From: Micavibrio_C sp046294845 | GTDB taxonomy: Bacteria; Pseudomonadota; Alphaproteobacteria; Micavibrionales; Micavibrionaceae | Direction: 5' to 3' | DNA: 64,000 nucleotides | Assembly: GCA_046294845.1 (NCBI GenBank) | Contig: JBKBNU010000001.1 | Span: forward strand, 682,001-746,000 | Part shown: one piece after another, positions 17,348 through 26,063 of the stretch | Layout of the letters: each line of letters begins with the position of its first letter | How positions within the stretch are numbered: position 1 is the stretch's first letter | The notes under the pieces: generated by a model | What the model saw: only the letters and a program-made list of their open reading frames with translations | Database searches by the model: none | Told to the model about the DNA's origin: nothing | Position numbers and translations under genes: made by a program

Positions 17348-17572
17348 CGAGACTCACACACTATCAAAGCGCTAACCCTGCCTTTCTGGCAGGGGGTATT
17401 GTTCTCTCTCATGAATCCAGCATAAGTCCATATATATAAAATTTTATGAATTCGGGTTCTGAGGGGTTAACCCAATGACAAATAAGGGTTTTCCAACTTA
17501 CCCATGATGGTTGATTCCGGACCTTCATGCAAGCCCGTCCAGACATTCCATATTATCGGCCGGACGGCCTTC
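17348..17572. other. Spacer between the M16 and pentapeptide genes
   Basis: A 225-nt spacer. It contains a CCCTGCC/GGCAGGG hairpin at 17376-17394 without a U tract on either strand, and a GGCCGTCCGGCC palindrome close to the M16 stop. It must hold the promoter for the pentapeptide gene, but I cannot pick one convincingly. Confidence 0.4.
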
Positions 17573-18949
17573 TTACTCTACGTTAGGCAGGGATGTCAGT
17601 TTATGAACCTTATCAAGGGCGGGGGGTTGGCCTACCACCACGGTCACCATTGATTCCGGTTGCAGCACTTTACGGGCGACGCGTTGCACATCCTCGATGC
17701 TCACCTGACGGATAAGTTCGGGATACTGGTCATAGTAATCAATCGGCCAATTATCCTCTTTAAGACTCAGGACATTGGCAGCGATCGCCATGGTCGAACT
17801 GAACGAGAGGGGCAGTGATCCAATGATGTAGGATTTGGCTTCGTCCAGCTCTTTTTGGGTAATAGGCTGATCTTGTATATGTCTCATTTCCTGACGGATG
17901 ACTTTCAGAGCCTCATCGGTGTTTTTATTTTCAGTTGATAAAGAAACGGAGAAAATATTGGTGTGATCATAAACGCCGAATGACGAATAAACACCGTAAG
18001 TCAGTCCTCTTTTCTCCCTGACTTCTTCAGTAAGGCGAGAGCCAAACCCCGATCCTCCCAAAATGAAATTCATAATGCTGGCGGCGTAATAATCGGGGTC
18101 TTTCTGTTTAATGCCGGGCTGGAACATCTGGATGACGCTTTGCGGAATATCCTTTTCAAAAAGATAGGTCTGGCCGTCGGTCTTTATCAGATGATCATCC
18201 AACGGTTTTGAAGTGCTGTCGGCGGGCAGGAATGAGAAAACCCTATCCAGCAGGGCAGCGAGTTCCACAGCTGTGATGTCACCGGAAACCGCGATATTGA
18301 GGCGGTTCAGGGCAAACTGGGACTTTACAAAGTTCTGCAAATCTTCCCGCGTAAGTCCCGCGATTGTTGTCAGTGTACCGCCACTGTTCTGGGCATAGGG
18401 ATGACCGGCATAGGAAATGTCATTGCTCAGGCGGGCGGCCATCCATTCCGGATCGGTCATCGATGAACGAATACGGGCGATATTTGATGCCTTCATCCGG
18501 TCGATCGCTTCCTGATCGAAGCGCGGTTCCGATAAAGCCAGATGCATCAGGTTGAAGGCGTCTTCTTTATGCCTGCTCAGGGTCTTCAGCGTGCCATAGA
18601 ACTTGTCGCGGCTAGCCGAGAACGAAAGAGTAATGGACTTATCGGATAATATTTTCTGAAAGCTCTGGCTATCAAGATTACCGGCACCTTCATCCAGTGT
18701 GTTGGAGACCAGCATGGCAAGACCTTGCCTGTCAGCGGGATCGCGGGCAGCACCAGCCTCGTTGAATGAAAACTTCAGGGCGATGATGGGTAGAGAGTGG
18801 TCTTCCACCAGCCATGCCTTGATTCCGGCGGGGCTTGTCACTTCCTGAATATCAAGAAACTTGTCCTTTGTTTCGGCAATTTTTTCGGTGGCATGGGCGG
18901 GGGCTGTCAAAAGAAGAAGTGCCGTCAGTCCTAAGAGAATTTTTTTCAT
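17573..18949 (-). CDS. M16 peptidase-like protein lacking the zinc motif (second subunit)
   Basis: A 458-residue exported protein with signal peptide MKKILLGLTALLLLTAPAHA. It has the M16 fold pattern, including the FxLGGSGFGSRL and REKRGLTYGVYS blocks (about residues 300-330) typical of the family. Where active members have HxxEH it reads SNTLDEG, so it cannot bind the catalytic zinc. Such subunits pair with an active partner, here the gene immediately upstream (5-nt gap). The cell location is probably periplasm. Confidence 0.9.
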   Translation of the reverse strand: MKKILLGLTALLLLTAPAHATEKIAETKDKFLDIQEVTSPAGIKAWLVEDHSLPIIALKFSFNEAGAARDPADRQGLAMLVSNTLDEGAGNLDSQSFQKILSDKSITLSFSASRDKFYGTLKTLSRHKEDAFNLMHLALSEPRFDQEAIDRMKASNIARIRSSMTDPEWMAARLSNDISYAGHPYAQNSGGTLTTIAGLTREDLQNFVKSQFALNRLNIAVSGDITAVELAALLDRVFSFLPADSTSKPLDDHLIKTDGQTYLFEKDIPQSVIQMFQPGIKQKDPDYYAASIMNFILGGSGFGSRLTEEVREKRGLTYGVYSSFGVYDHTNIFSVSLSTENKNTDEALKVIRQEMRHIQDQPITQKELDEAKSYIIGSLPLSFSSTMAIAANVLSLKEDNWPIDYYDQYPELIRQVSIEDVQRVARKVLQPESMVTVVVGQPPALDKVHKLTSLPNVE

Positions 18950-18954
18950 GGTGA

Positions 18955-20370
18955 TTACCTCTGGGCAGCCGGAGTTGCAATAGCGGGTTCTGTCGCGATC
19001 TCTTCACCCTTAACTTCAGGTAACAAATAACCGGTGACATAGGGCTTTTGTTTGCTGCTGGCCGGAGAAAGCAGGGCCCGTGCTGTAGATTCTACTTCTT
19101 CTTTAGTGATGGCTTCAATTTTTTGCGGCCAATACTCAACATCATCGAGTGTCAGGCCAATTGCCAGCGCATAGCCGACATTCATGGCGGGGCCGCTTAA
19201 ACTGTCGCGGGCAAAGGCAGCACTATCCTGTAATCTTACTTTTGCCTCGGCTAATTCTTGCTCTGTGATACCTTTTTCAAGCAGAAGTGCGATTTCTGCT
19301 TCGACGGCCTTTTCCAGAGTCTCAAGTGAAACACCTTCTGCCGGTGTGGCTGATAACCACAGAACGCCATCAGAAATTTTCATGCCGTCATAATTAAAAC
19401 TGGCGGATGTCGCCAGCTTTTGTTCGACGACCAAAGATTTATAAAAGCGTGTGGCGGCGCCACCAGACAGAATTTCTTCCAGAAGCCCCAGAGCATAGCC
19501 TTGCTGTTTATCCTGCAATAGTGAGGGTACGCGGTACATGCGCATCCAGGAAGGCTGCTGAATATCGGCGTGATGCAGGGTCAGGGTCGGGGAGGCAATC
19601 ATCGGCGGTACGGACGTCCAGCGGCGTTCGGGGACTTTAATAGGCTTTAGCGGTCCGTAGATTTTCTCGGCAAGCGGCTTGAATTTTTCTGCGGTGATAT
19701 CGCCTGCTACTACGACAATGGCATTATTCGGACCGTAAAAATTTTTATAAAAAGGTTCGATCTCTTTCCATGTCAGGGCCGAGACTTCGTGTTGCCAGCC
19801 GATCACGGGAATGCCGTAGGGGTGGTTGATAAACAGTAAAGCCCTCAATTGTTCGCTAAAAAAGCCACGCGGATCGTTTTCCGTTCGTTCGCGGCGCTCC
19901 TCGAGAACAACATTCCTTTCCGAAAGAAAATCTTTCTCCGGTGGTGATGTGTTCATCATGCGGTCGGCTTCCATCTGCATCACACTTTCCAGCTGATCAA
20001 CCGCAAAGCTCTCGAAGAAAGCGGTGTAATCGCTGGAGGTAAAGGCGTTCTCATTACCGCCGATGGCACGGATGCGGCGGGAAAACTCCCCGGGAGCCAG
20101 TGTAGGCGTACCCTTGAACAGGAGGTGTTCTAGATAGTGGGCCATGCCCGAGAGGTTGCGTGGTTCATCTGCCGATCCGACCTTGTACCAGATCATGTGC
20201 GTGACCACAGGGGCGCGGTGATTGGGGATCACGACAACCTGCATCCCGTTTTCAAGCGTAAAGGTTTCGGCGTTGTAGACTTTTCCGTTGGCCGCAAAGC
20301 TGGCCGGAGAAAAGATTAATACAGTCAGACAGATGATAAGGAAGAGTTTTTTCATGTCATTTATATACAT
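18955..20370 (-). CDS. M16 zinc peptidase (catalytic subunit)
   Basis: A 471-residue exported metallopeptidase. The signal peptide covers MKKLFLIICLTVLIFSPASFA. The inverted zinc motif HYLEHLLFKGT (HxxEH) lies at about residues 82-86, with the downstream Glu in the NAFTSSDYTAFFE region. The start is uncertain: ATG 20370 gives five extra residues before the Met at 20355, and neither has a good Shine-Dalgarno. It forms a two-gene unit with its zinc-less partner, an arrangement common in alphaproteobacteria downstream of lspA and a DUF3035 lipoprotein. The substrate is unknown. Confidence 0.93.
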   Translation of the reverse strand: MYINDMKKLFLIICLTVLIFSPASFAANGKVYNAETFTLENGMQVVVIPNHRAPVVTHMIWYKVGSADEPRNLSGMAHYLEHLLFKGTPTLAPGEFSRRIRAIGGNENAFTSSDYTAFFESFAVDQLESVMQMEADRMMNTSPPEKDFLSERNVVLEERRERTENDPRGFFSEQLRALLFINHPYGIPVIGWQHEVSALTWKEIEPFYKNFYGPNNAIVVVAGDITAEKFKPLAEKIYGPLKPIKVPERRWTSVPPMIASPTLTLHHADIQQPSWMRMYRVPSLLQDKQQGYALGLLEEILSGGAATRFYKSLVVEQKLATSASFNYDGMKISDGVLWLSATPAEGVSLETLEKAVEAEIALLLEKGITEQELAEAKVRLQDSAAFARDSLSGPAMNVGYALAIGLTLDDVEYWPQKIEAITKEEVESTARALLSPASSKQKPYVTGYLLPEVKGEEIATEPAIATPAAQR

Positions 20371-20435
20371 GAATTAGTCCAGACCGCCTACCCGTCAAGA
20401 GAGGCGGCCGGCAGCTTTGGCTTTTACGTAAGTTG

Positions 20436-21413
20436 TTAAAGGCGCAAACCGGCAGCGGGGCGCCCATAGGACGTAGAAGCCTGTGGCCGTTTTTGATTCT
20501 TGAGATCAAGGCTACGCAGGACCCATCCATTCATCAACTGCTCGGCATAGGCTTCGCGGGCGTGCACCTGTGCGGCGGAAAGCTCTAAATTGGCGGGTGG
20601 CAGAACACGGGCGGCCAGTGCCGGATCGTATTTCGGGCTGTCTGTATTATGGTCACGACGGTACTGGTAATCCAGAATGTGCAAATCCTGCCCCTCAAAA
20701 TCGGGATAGGTGTTGCAGGTTGTGTAGGCATATTCCAGATGCGCAAGCGCCAGAACCCAGTTGCGGCTACGGTCGATAATAATGCCGGGTTCAGGGCGGG
20801 GCGTGTCCGTGGTTTCAAGTGCGATTGTCAGTTTGTGCTCTTCCAGAGCAGCCAACAGATCATAACGGTTCAATGTGTTGTTACGTGATGTCGCAAGGAA
20901 GATGCTTTTGCCATCCGGCGTTTTGTAATCGTAGTTACCCAACAATTTATGCGGGGCCTGTTCCTTGGCGATATTATAGGTTTCATAAGCAACTGCCATA
21001 GCACCGGCACAGACAGCCAGTAACGGTTTGCGTTCGCGGTCGCAATCACGAATGATGGTTTGCAGTTCCGGCCAGAAACAAAGCTCTTCAAAAGGCAGGT
21101 TTGAAGCGGCATAACCGGTAATAAGAACTGTATCGACATCATCTTTGGCGGCGGCCCATGAAATGCCTTTATCGGCCTTGTGCTCGGGGCTTATGAAGAT
21201 TGGCTGGATATCACGATCACCGTTAGCAAAGCGGGTCAGTAACAGATCAACTGTCTCTTCCAGATACTCACGTGGCATCAGGTTTACAAAACCCAGCTTC
21301 ACGATATTGCTCTGGGCTTTTTCATCCAGATTGGCTGCCAGAGGGCGCACTGCAACATTTGCGGATTGAAGACGTGAAAATGCAGGATGATCCTGCGGAA
21401 GAATGATCGCCAT
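20436..21413 (-). CDS. metA: MetA-type homoserine O-acyltransferase
   Basis: Activates homoserine by acylation in the first committed step of methionine synthesis. The 325-residue protein has the family start (KLGFVNLMP), a TG-x-x-x region (ITGYAASNLPFEEL), the nucleophile Cys135 in AVCAGAMA, and a His-x-Glu pair in LAHLEYAYT that fits the catalytic His/Glu. Whether it uses succinyl- or acetyl-CoA cannot be told from sequence by eye, so the symbol is generic. It is preceded by a 90-nt hairpin-rich leader and a SAM-II-type riboswitch, so it is likely repressed by S-adenosylmethionine. It separates the M16 pair from its usual upstream neighbours. Confidence 0.9.
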   Translation of the reverse strand: MAIILPQDHPAFSRLQSANVAVRPLAANLDEKAQSNIVKLGFVNLMPREYLEETVDLLLTRFANGDRDIQPIFISPEHKADKGISWAAAKDDVDTVLITGYAASNLPFEELCFWPELQTIIRDCDRERKPLLAVCAGAMAVAYETYNIAKEQAPHKLLGNYDYKTPDGKSIFLATSRNNTLNRYDLLAALEEHKLTIALETTDTPRPEPGIIIDRSRNWVLALAHLEYAYTTCNTYPDFEGQDLHILDYQYRRDHNTDSPKYDPALAARVLPPANLELSAAQVHAREAYAEQLMNGWVLRSLDLKNQKRPQASTSYGRPAAGLRL

Positions 21414-21502
21414 AGCCGTTTTCCCAAATAAAAAAGTTATTTGCCCTATCGTAGGGATCTTGGGGAACTACGGGTGGCACGAGAACGTGCCTTACGACCA
21501 TA

Positions 21503-21551
21503 GCGCTTTAGCTTTTCTTACGCGGTGCAAGCTGACCCTCAAATGCCGCGG
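21503..21551 (-). promoter_or_regulatory. SAM-II-type riboswitch aptamer upstream of metA
   Basis: On the minus strand the leader reads CCGCGG-CATTTGA...GCTTGCA-CCGCG-TAAGAAAAGCTAAAG. The CGCGG/CCGCG stem, the loop ATTTGA, the conserved TTGCA and the 3' single strand ending GCTAAA are the features of the SAM-II pseudoknot found before metA and metX in alphaproteobacteria. The gene downstream is exactly the expected target. The match is from memory of the consensus; a covariance-model search would settle it. Confidence 0.78.
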
Positions 21552-21564
21552 CCCGAATGAAAGG

Positions 21565-21587
21565 CACCCCGACTATAAGACGGGGTG
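21565..21587 (-). terminator. Hairpin after the DUF3035 gene, possible terminator
   Basis: CACCCCG/CGGGGTG with a nine-base loop is followed on the minus strand by CCTTTC. It is a weak terminator candidate for the lipoprotein gene. Its loop coincides with the proposed metA -10 box. Confidence 0.4.
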
Positions 21588-21601
21588 ACATAAAAAGGCA
21601 A
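21572..21601 (-). promoter_or_regulatory. Candidate metA promoter
   Basis: On the minus strand TTGCCT and TATAGT are separated by 18 nt. Transcription would begin about 15 nt before the riboswitch stem. The overlap with the hairpin at 21565-21587 makes the call tentative. Confidence 0.4.
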
Positions 21602-21618
21602 GATTTTTTGACAGATAT

Positions 21619-22131
21619 TTACGGCGTGGCTGTGGAACCGGCTTCTGCGGCGGCTTTCTGGGCTTTCAGGCGGGCCGCTTCCTCCTCGGGATTCAAGACC
21701 TGTTTGTCGGTTTTGCTATTTCCGAGCTTGATGCCCAGCAGGCGTTCCGTCACAGGCTTTTCATGCTCCGGTATAATGGTGACTTCACGATCGATCACTT
21801 CACGGATCGCAGGGTCGGTATGGGTGGCGCCTGCTTCCTGCAGCAAAGCGGATTCGCCACTAGCAGGGGCGGCCTTGCGGGCTTCGTTGCTGCCACCAAA
21901 AACGGTCTCGCGGGCCTGTTCATTGATGTTTTGTTCCTGCGGGCGCGGGGCACCGGGACGCGGCGGACGCAAGGAGTAATCCGGCGGCAATTCCAGCGGT
22001 GCCCTTTTTACCACGGCAAATTCGTCAGGGGCCGAGCGTGTCAGGCCCAACTGATCTTTGGCACTGCTACAAGCGCCGAGCGTGACAGCGGCCAGAGAGA
22101 GGATAACGAGAGAAGAAAGTTTATTGTTCAT
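21619..22131 (-). CDS. DUF3035-family lipoprotein
   Basis: A 170-residue predicted lipoprotein. The signal peptide ends in lipobox LGAC, with Cys21 as the lipidated residue. Downstream comes the DUF3035 signature: LGLTRSAPDEFAVV, then a Pro/Arg-rich LELPPDYSLRPPRPG. The rest is polar and probably disordered. The function of the family is unknown. It follows lspA by 17 nt, and lspA encodes the signal peptidase that would process it. Confidence 0.88.
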   Translation of the reverse strand: MNNKLSSLVILSLAAVTLGACSSAKDQLGLTRSAPDEFAVVKRAPLELPPDYSLRPPRPGAPRPQEQNINEQARETVFGGSNEARKAAPASGESALLQEAGATHTDPAIREVIDREVTIIPEHEKPVTERLLGIKLGNSKTDKQVLNPEEEAARLKAQKAAAEAGSTATP

Positions 22132-22148
22132 GACGATCCGTTAGTGCC

Positions 22149-22661
22149 TTACACGTGCTGGTGGTTTTCAGCCTGTTGTTTACGTTTGGGTTCCCAGAAT
22201 AGACCATCAAGGATGATGTAGGCAATCCCCAGCACAACAGCCGAATCGGCGATGTTGAAAGCGGGGTAATGCCAGCCAAAGGCATGAAAATCAAGGAAAT
22301 CTACCACGGCCTGGAAGCGGATCCGGTCAATAACGTTCCCCAGTGCCCCGCCGATGACGGCCCCGATCGCTATTGCCATTCCCTTGTTATCCGCTTTCCA
22401 TAGCCAGACCGTAAAGGCTGCGGTAATCGCGAGTGCCACGGCTGCCAGTATCCATGCCCCTGAATGATCGTGGTTGAACATGCCAAAGCTGATGCCACGG
22501 TTCCAGACATGCACCAGATTGAAGAACGGCAAAATTTCATGATGTCCTTCATACATCAGCGCCACGACCAGATTTTTTGTAATCTGGTCCACCGCAATCA
22601 CGATTACGGCACATAGCAGGCCGATCTGGCGCAGGGATAATGGTAAGGACAGGCGTTTCAT
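22149..22661 (-). CDS. lspA: Lipoprotein signal peptidase (signal peptidase II)
   Basis: An inner-membrane aspartyl protease that removes lipoprotein signal peptides. The 170-residue protein has four hydrophobic helices, DQITKNLV near the start, NRGISFGMF, GNVIDRIRF with the first catalytic Asp, VVDFLDF, and FNIADSAV with the second catalytic Asp. Length is normal. It lies 25 nt after clpS; in related genomes lspA usually follows ileS directly. Confidence 0.95.
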   Translation of the reverse strand: MKRLSLPLSLRQIGLLCAVIVIAVDQITKNLVVALMYEGHHEILPFFNLVHVWNRGISFGMFNHDHSGAWILAAVALAITAAFTVWLWKADNKGMAIAIGAVIGGALGNVIDRIRFQAVVDFLDFHAFGWHYPAFNIADSAVVLGIAYIILDGLFWEPKRKQQAENHQHV

Positions 22662-22686
22662 ATTCTCTTATCGGGGCAAGGGTTTA

Positions 22687-23001
22687 TCAGGGCACAGGTT
22701 GCAATTCGACCCGCAAGGGGTGTTCCTCGGCATGGGCACGGTCCATGGCCATAACCTGTTTGGTTTCGGCTATGTCATAGGTGTAGGTTCCGGCAACGCC
22801 TTTACCTTTTTCATGGACGTGCAGCATGATGCGTTCGGCTTCCTCAACACTTTTGTTGAAAACATCACACAGGATACTCGTCACAAATTCCATTGTTGTA
22901 AAATCATCATTTACTAAAACAACATTGAACATTTTTGGTTTGTCGTGGCGGATATCCGCGCGGTCCAGAACGCCCAGATCGTGTTGATGTTTTGTGCTCA
23001 T
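22687..23001 (-). CDS. clpS: ATP-dependent Clp protease adaptor ClpS
   Basis: Delivers N-degron substrates to ClpAP. The 104-residue protein has the core FNVVLVNDDFTTMEFV, in which the Asp-Asp pair contacts the substrate alpha-amine, and the HVHEKGKGVAGTY segment. A strong GGAGGGAC Shine-Dalgarno precedes the ATG. It sits between ileS and lspA rather than beside clpA, and clpA is not in the window. Confidence 0.93.
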   Translation of the reverse strand: MSTKHQHDLGVLDRADIRHDKPKMFNVVLVNDDFTTMEFVTSILCDVFNKSVEEAERIMLHVHEKGKGVAGTYTYDIAETKQVMAMDRAHAEEHPLRVELQPVP

Positions 23002-23030
23002 ATGTCCCTCCTGTTTTTAATTAATATCTT

Positions 23031-25970
23031 TTAAGCAGCCAGTTTGCGTTTGACGTACCAGCGCACAGCATCTGCACAACGGGAACATAAACCTTTATGC
23101 TCTTTGTCCTGACCAACCTCGGGCAAAATTTTCCAGCAGCGCTCGCATTTGCAGCCTTCTGCCTTTTGGAATTCATGTGTGCCTTCTGTTCTTTCAATGC
23201 TGATCTGCGATGTAATGCAGATATCGGCAAGATCAATATTCTCGATAGCCTTGAGTTTTTGGGCCTCGGCAATGTGCAAGACAGGGGCCGCCTCTAGCGA
23301 GGAGCCTATAATCTTGTCTTTACGTACCGGCTCAAGAACGGCAAGAACTTCACTGCGCACACTGCGGATGGTGTCCCATTTCTCTGCTAATGCCTTATCT
23401 TCCCAAGAGGCAGGCAGGGCAGGGAATGTGCGCAAATGTACGCTTTCTTCCTTGCCGAAGACGGCCTGCGGGCGGTGTGACCATGCCTCCTCTGCTGTAA
23501 AGCACAGCATCGGGGCCAGCCATGTGACGAGGCAGTCATAGATATGCACCATCACCGTGCGGCAGGCCCGGCGCTTGATATCATCGGGATGATCGCAATA
23601 CAGGCTATCTTTACGGATATCGAAATAGAACGCTGATAATTCATTTGCACAGAAATTATGCAGACGGTGCGCCAGACGGCCAAATTCGTAATTCCTGATA
23701 TAGCCGCGGATTTCACCATCCAGCTCGTGCAGCCAGTGCAGGACCAGACGTTCCAGTTCCGGCATATCTCTGGTTTGTTCGGGGCTCAGCATCTCTTCCG
23801 GCGTGATGCCATCAAGCGCACCCAGTAAATAACGGAAGGTGTTACGCAAGCGGCGATAAAGATCGGCGGTGACTTTTAATGTTTCCTTGCCGATGCGGAT
23901 ATCTTCGCTGTAATCCGAAAGCATGGTCCACAGGCGGATAATATCCGCACCATGTTGTTCCATCATCACCAGCGGATCGACCACATTGCCGAGTGATTTC
24001 GACATTTTGTAGCCTTTTTCATCCAGCACAAAACCATGGGTCAGCACGGCCTTGAACGGGGCATGGGCATTGGTGCCGCATGATTCCAGCAATGATGAAT
24101 GGAACCAGCCACGATGCTGGTCGGACCCCTCAAGGTACAAATCGGCTTTGCCGACACCTGCAAAGACCGGCCATGTTTTGGTGTCACCCAGAACAAAGGC
24201 ATGGGTGGAGCCTGATTCAAACCAGACATCGACAATGTCGAATACCTGCTGGTAATCATCGGCCTTGTACTGGTCACCCAGGAAATATTGCGCGTCGTGT
24301 TTCCACCATGCATCGGAACCCTCTGTTTCAAAGGCATCGGCGATGCGTTTCAGCACGGCCTCATCACGCAGCGGCTCGTCTGTTTGTTTATTGACGAATA
24401 CGGCAATCGGTACACCCCACGCACGCTGGCGGCTGATACACCAATCGGGGCGGTTTTCGATCATCGCCGTGATACGGGTTTCGCCCTTGGCGGGGTACCA
24501 GTCGGTTTCCTTGATGGCATCAAGGGCGACTTCACGCAATGTATGTTGGTCGTTATTGCCTTGCGTCGCGCTGGCAATTTTGATCTGGCGGTCATCCATC
24601 GCAATAAACCATTGCGGGGTGGTGCGGAAGATCAGCGGGGCCTTGGAACGCCAGCTATGGGGGTATTCATGGCGCACGGAACCTTTGGCCAGCAAGCCGC
24701 CCGCCTCATCAAGGGCTTTCAGGACGGCAAAGTTGCCATCGCCCATTTCGCCTTTTTGCGTCAGAACTTCCTTACCGGCAAAAAGCGGTACATGGTCGCG
24801 GAATTTACCATCATCACTGACGTTGTCAGGAATATCCTTGGCACCAAAATGTTTCATATAGAGCCAGTAATCGTCTTCACCGTGGCTGGGTGCAATATGG
24901 ACGAAACCTGTACCGGCATCTTCAGTGACAAAGTCACCGGCCAGCAACGGAATGTCATAGTCGTAACCCTGACCACGCAGAGGGTGAGCGCAGATGGCCC
25001 CGTCAAAAATTTGGCCTTTGGCTTCATGGAGCAGCTCTAATTCATCAATCAACGCTGCTTCTTTCACTGATTCCTTGAGGGACATAGCAACAATAAGCTT
25101 TTCCCCAATCTTGGCTTTACTATTTGCCTTGATAGACTTTACTTTAAAAAATCCGTAGCGAATGTCTTTGCCAAATGCGATGGCGCGGTTCGAGGGTAAT
25201 GTCCAAGGCGTGGTTGTCCAGATGACAACAGAAGCGCCATCCGCAAAATCCCCGGTTGCTGATGATTTTCTCTGCAAAAGAGGAAATTTCACCCATACGG
25301 TGATGGATTTATGTTCCTTGTATTCGACTTCGGCTTCGGCGAGGGCTGTCTTTTCAACCACCGACCACATGACGGGCTTCACGCCTTTATACAGCAGGCC
25401 GTTCATAAGGAATTTGTGGATCTCGCGCACGATCTGGGCTTCCGCGCGGTTGGTCATGGTCAGATAAGGTGTCTTCCAGTCACCGATCACGCCCAGACGC
25501 TGGAACTGGCCGCTTTGCGTATCGACCCATTTCTGGGCGAAGGCACGGCATTCCGCACGAAAATCGAGCGGGGACACATCATCCTTGTTCTTGCCCTCGG
25601 CGCGGTATTTCTCCTCGATCTTCCATTCGATCGGCAGACCGTGGCAATCCCAGCCCGGTACATATGGCGCATCACGCCCCATGGCTTGCCATGAACGGTT
25701 GATGACATCCTTCAGGATTTTGTTCAGGGCGTGGCCCATATGGATATCGCCGTTGGCGTAGGGGGGGCCGTCATGCAGGACAAATTTTTCACGTCCGGCG
25801 GCGCTGTTTCTCAATTTTTGATAAAGGTCGATCTCTTGCCAGCGTTTGACAATCTCGGGTTCTTTCTTCGGCAGTTCTCCGCGCATCGGGAACTCTGTAC
25901 GGGGCAGAAAAACGGTGTCCTTATAGGCATCCGCCTGAGCGTTCGGGCTGTCAGTCATCATGCATTCCAT
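23031..25970 (-). CDS. ileS: Isoleucyl-tRNA synthetase
   Basis: Charges tRNA-Ile. The 979-residue class Ia synthetase has the HIGH-type motif HMGH in PPYANGDIHMGHALN (about residue 75), the editing domain with TTPWTLPSN, and KMSKSLGN (about residue 650). The C-terminal zinc finger reads CERCW...CSRCA. Start at 25970 or at the Met codons 9-12 nt inside; the latter have a better-placed GGA. It belongs to the ribF-ileS-lspA group. Confidence 0.97.
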   Translation of the reverse strand: MECMMTDSPNAQADAYKDTVFLPRTEFPMRGELPKKEPEIVKRWQEIDLYQKLRNSAAGREKFVLHDGPPYANGDIHMGHALNKILKDVINRSWQAMGRDAPYVPGWDCHGLPIEWKIEEKYRAEGKNKDDVSPLDFRAECRAFAQKWVDTQSGQFQRLGVIGDWKTPYLTMTNRAEAQIVREIHKFLMNGLLYKGVKPVMWSVVEKTALAEAEVEYKEHKSITVWVKFPLLQRKSSATGDFADGASVVIWTTTPWTLPSNRAIAFGKDIRYGFFKVKSIKANSKAKIGEKLIVAMSLKESVKEAALIDELELLHEAKGQIFDGAICAHPLRGQGYDYDIPLLAGDFVTEDAGTGFVHIAPSHGEDDYWLYMKHFGAKDIPDNVSDDGKFRDHVPLFAGKEVLTQKGEMGDGNFAVLKALDEAGGLLAKGSVRHEYPHSWRSKAPLIFRTTPQWFIAMDDRQIKIASATQGNNDQHTLREVALDAIKETDWYPAKGETRITAMIENRPDWCISRQRAWGVPIAVFVNKQTDEPLRDEAVLKRIADAFETEGSDAWWKHDAQYFLGDQYKADDYQQVFDIVDVWFESGSTHAFVLGDTKTWPVFAGVGKADLYLEGSDQHRGWFHSSLLESCGTNAHAPFKAVLTHGFVLDEKGYKMSKSLGNVVDPLVMMEQHGADIIRLWTMLSDYSEDIRIGKETLKVTADLYRRLRNTFRYLLGALDGITPEEMLSPEQTRDMPELERLVLHWLHELDGEIRGYIRNYEFGRLAHRLHNFCANELSAFYFDIRKDSLYCDHPDDIKRRACRTVMVHIYDCLVTWLAPMLCFTAEEAWSHRPQAVFGKEESVHLRTFPALPASWEDKALAEKWDTIRSVRSEVLAVLEPVRKDKIIGSSLEAAPVLHIAEAQKLKAIENIDLADICITSQISIERTEGTHEFQKAEGCKCERCWKILPEVGQDKEHKGLCSRCADAVRWYVKRKLAA

Positions 25971-26063
25971 GTCTTGAAAAACTAGACGGGCACTATTGCC
26001 GTTTTACCTTTGAAAATCAAGGATTCCGGCAGCTCTTTTTGTGATTATGACAATGAAAAGGGG

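Noticed and set aside
17376..17394. Hairpin CCCTGCC/GGCAGGG as a terminator
   Set aside because: No U tract on either strand.
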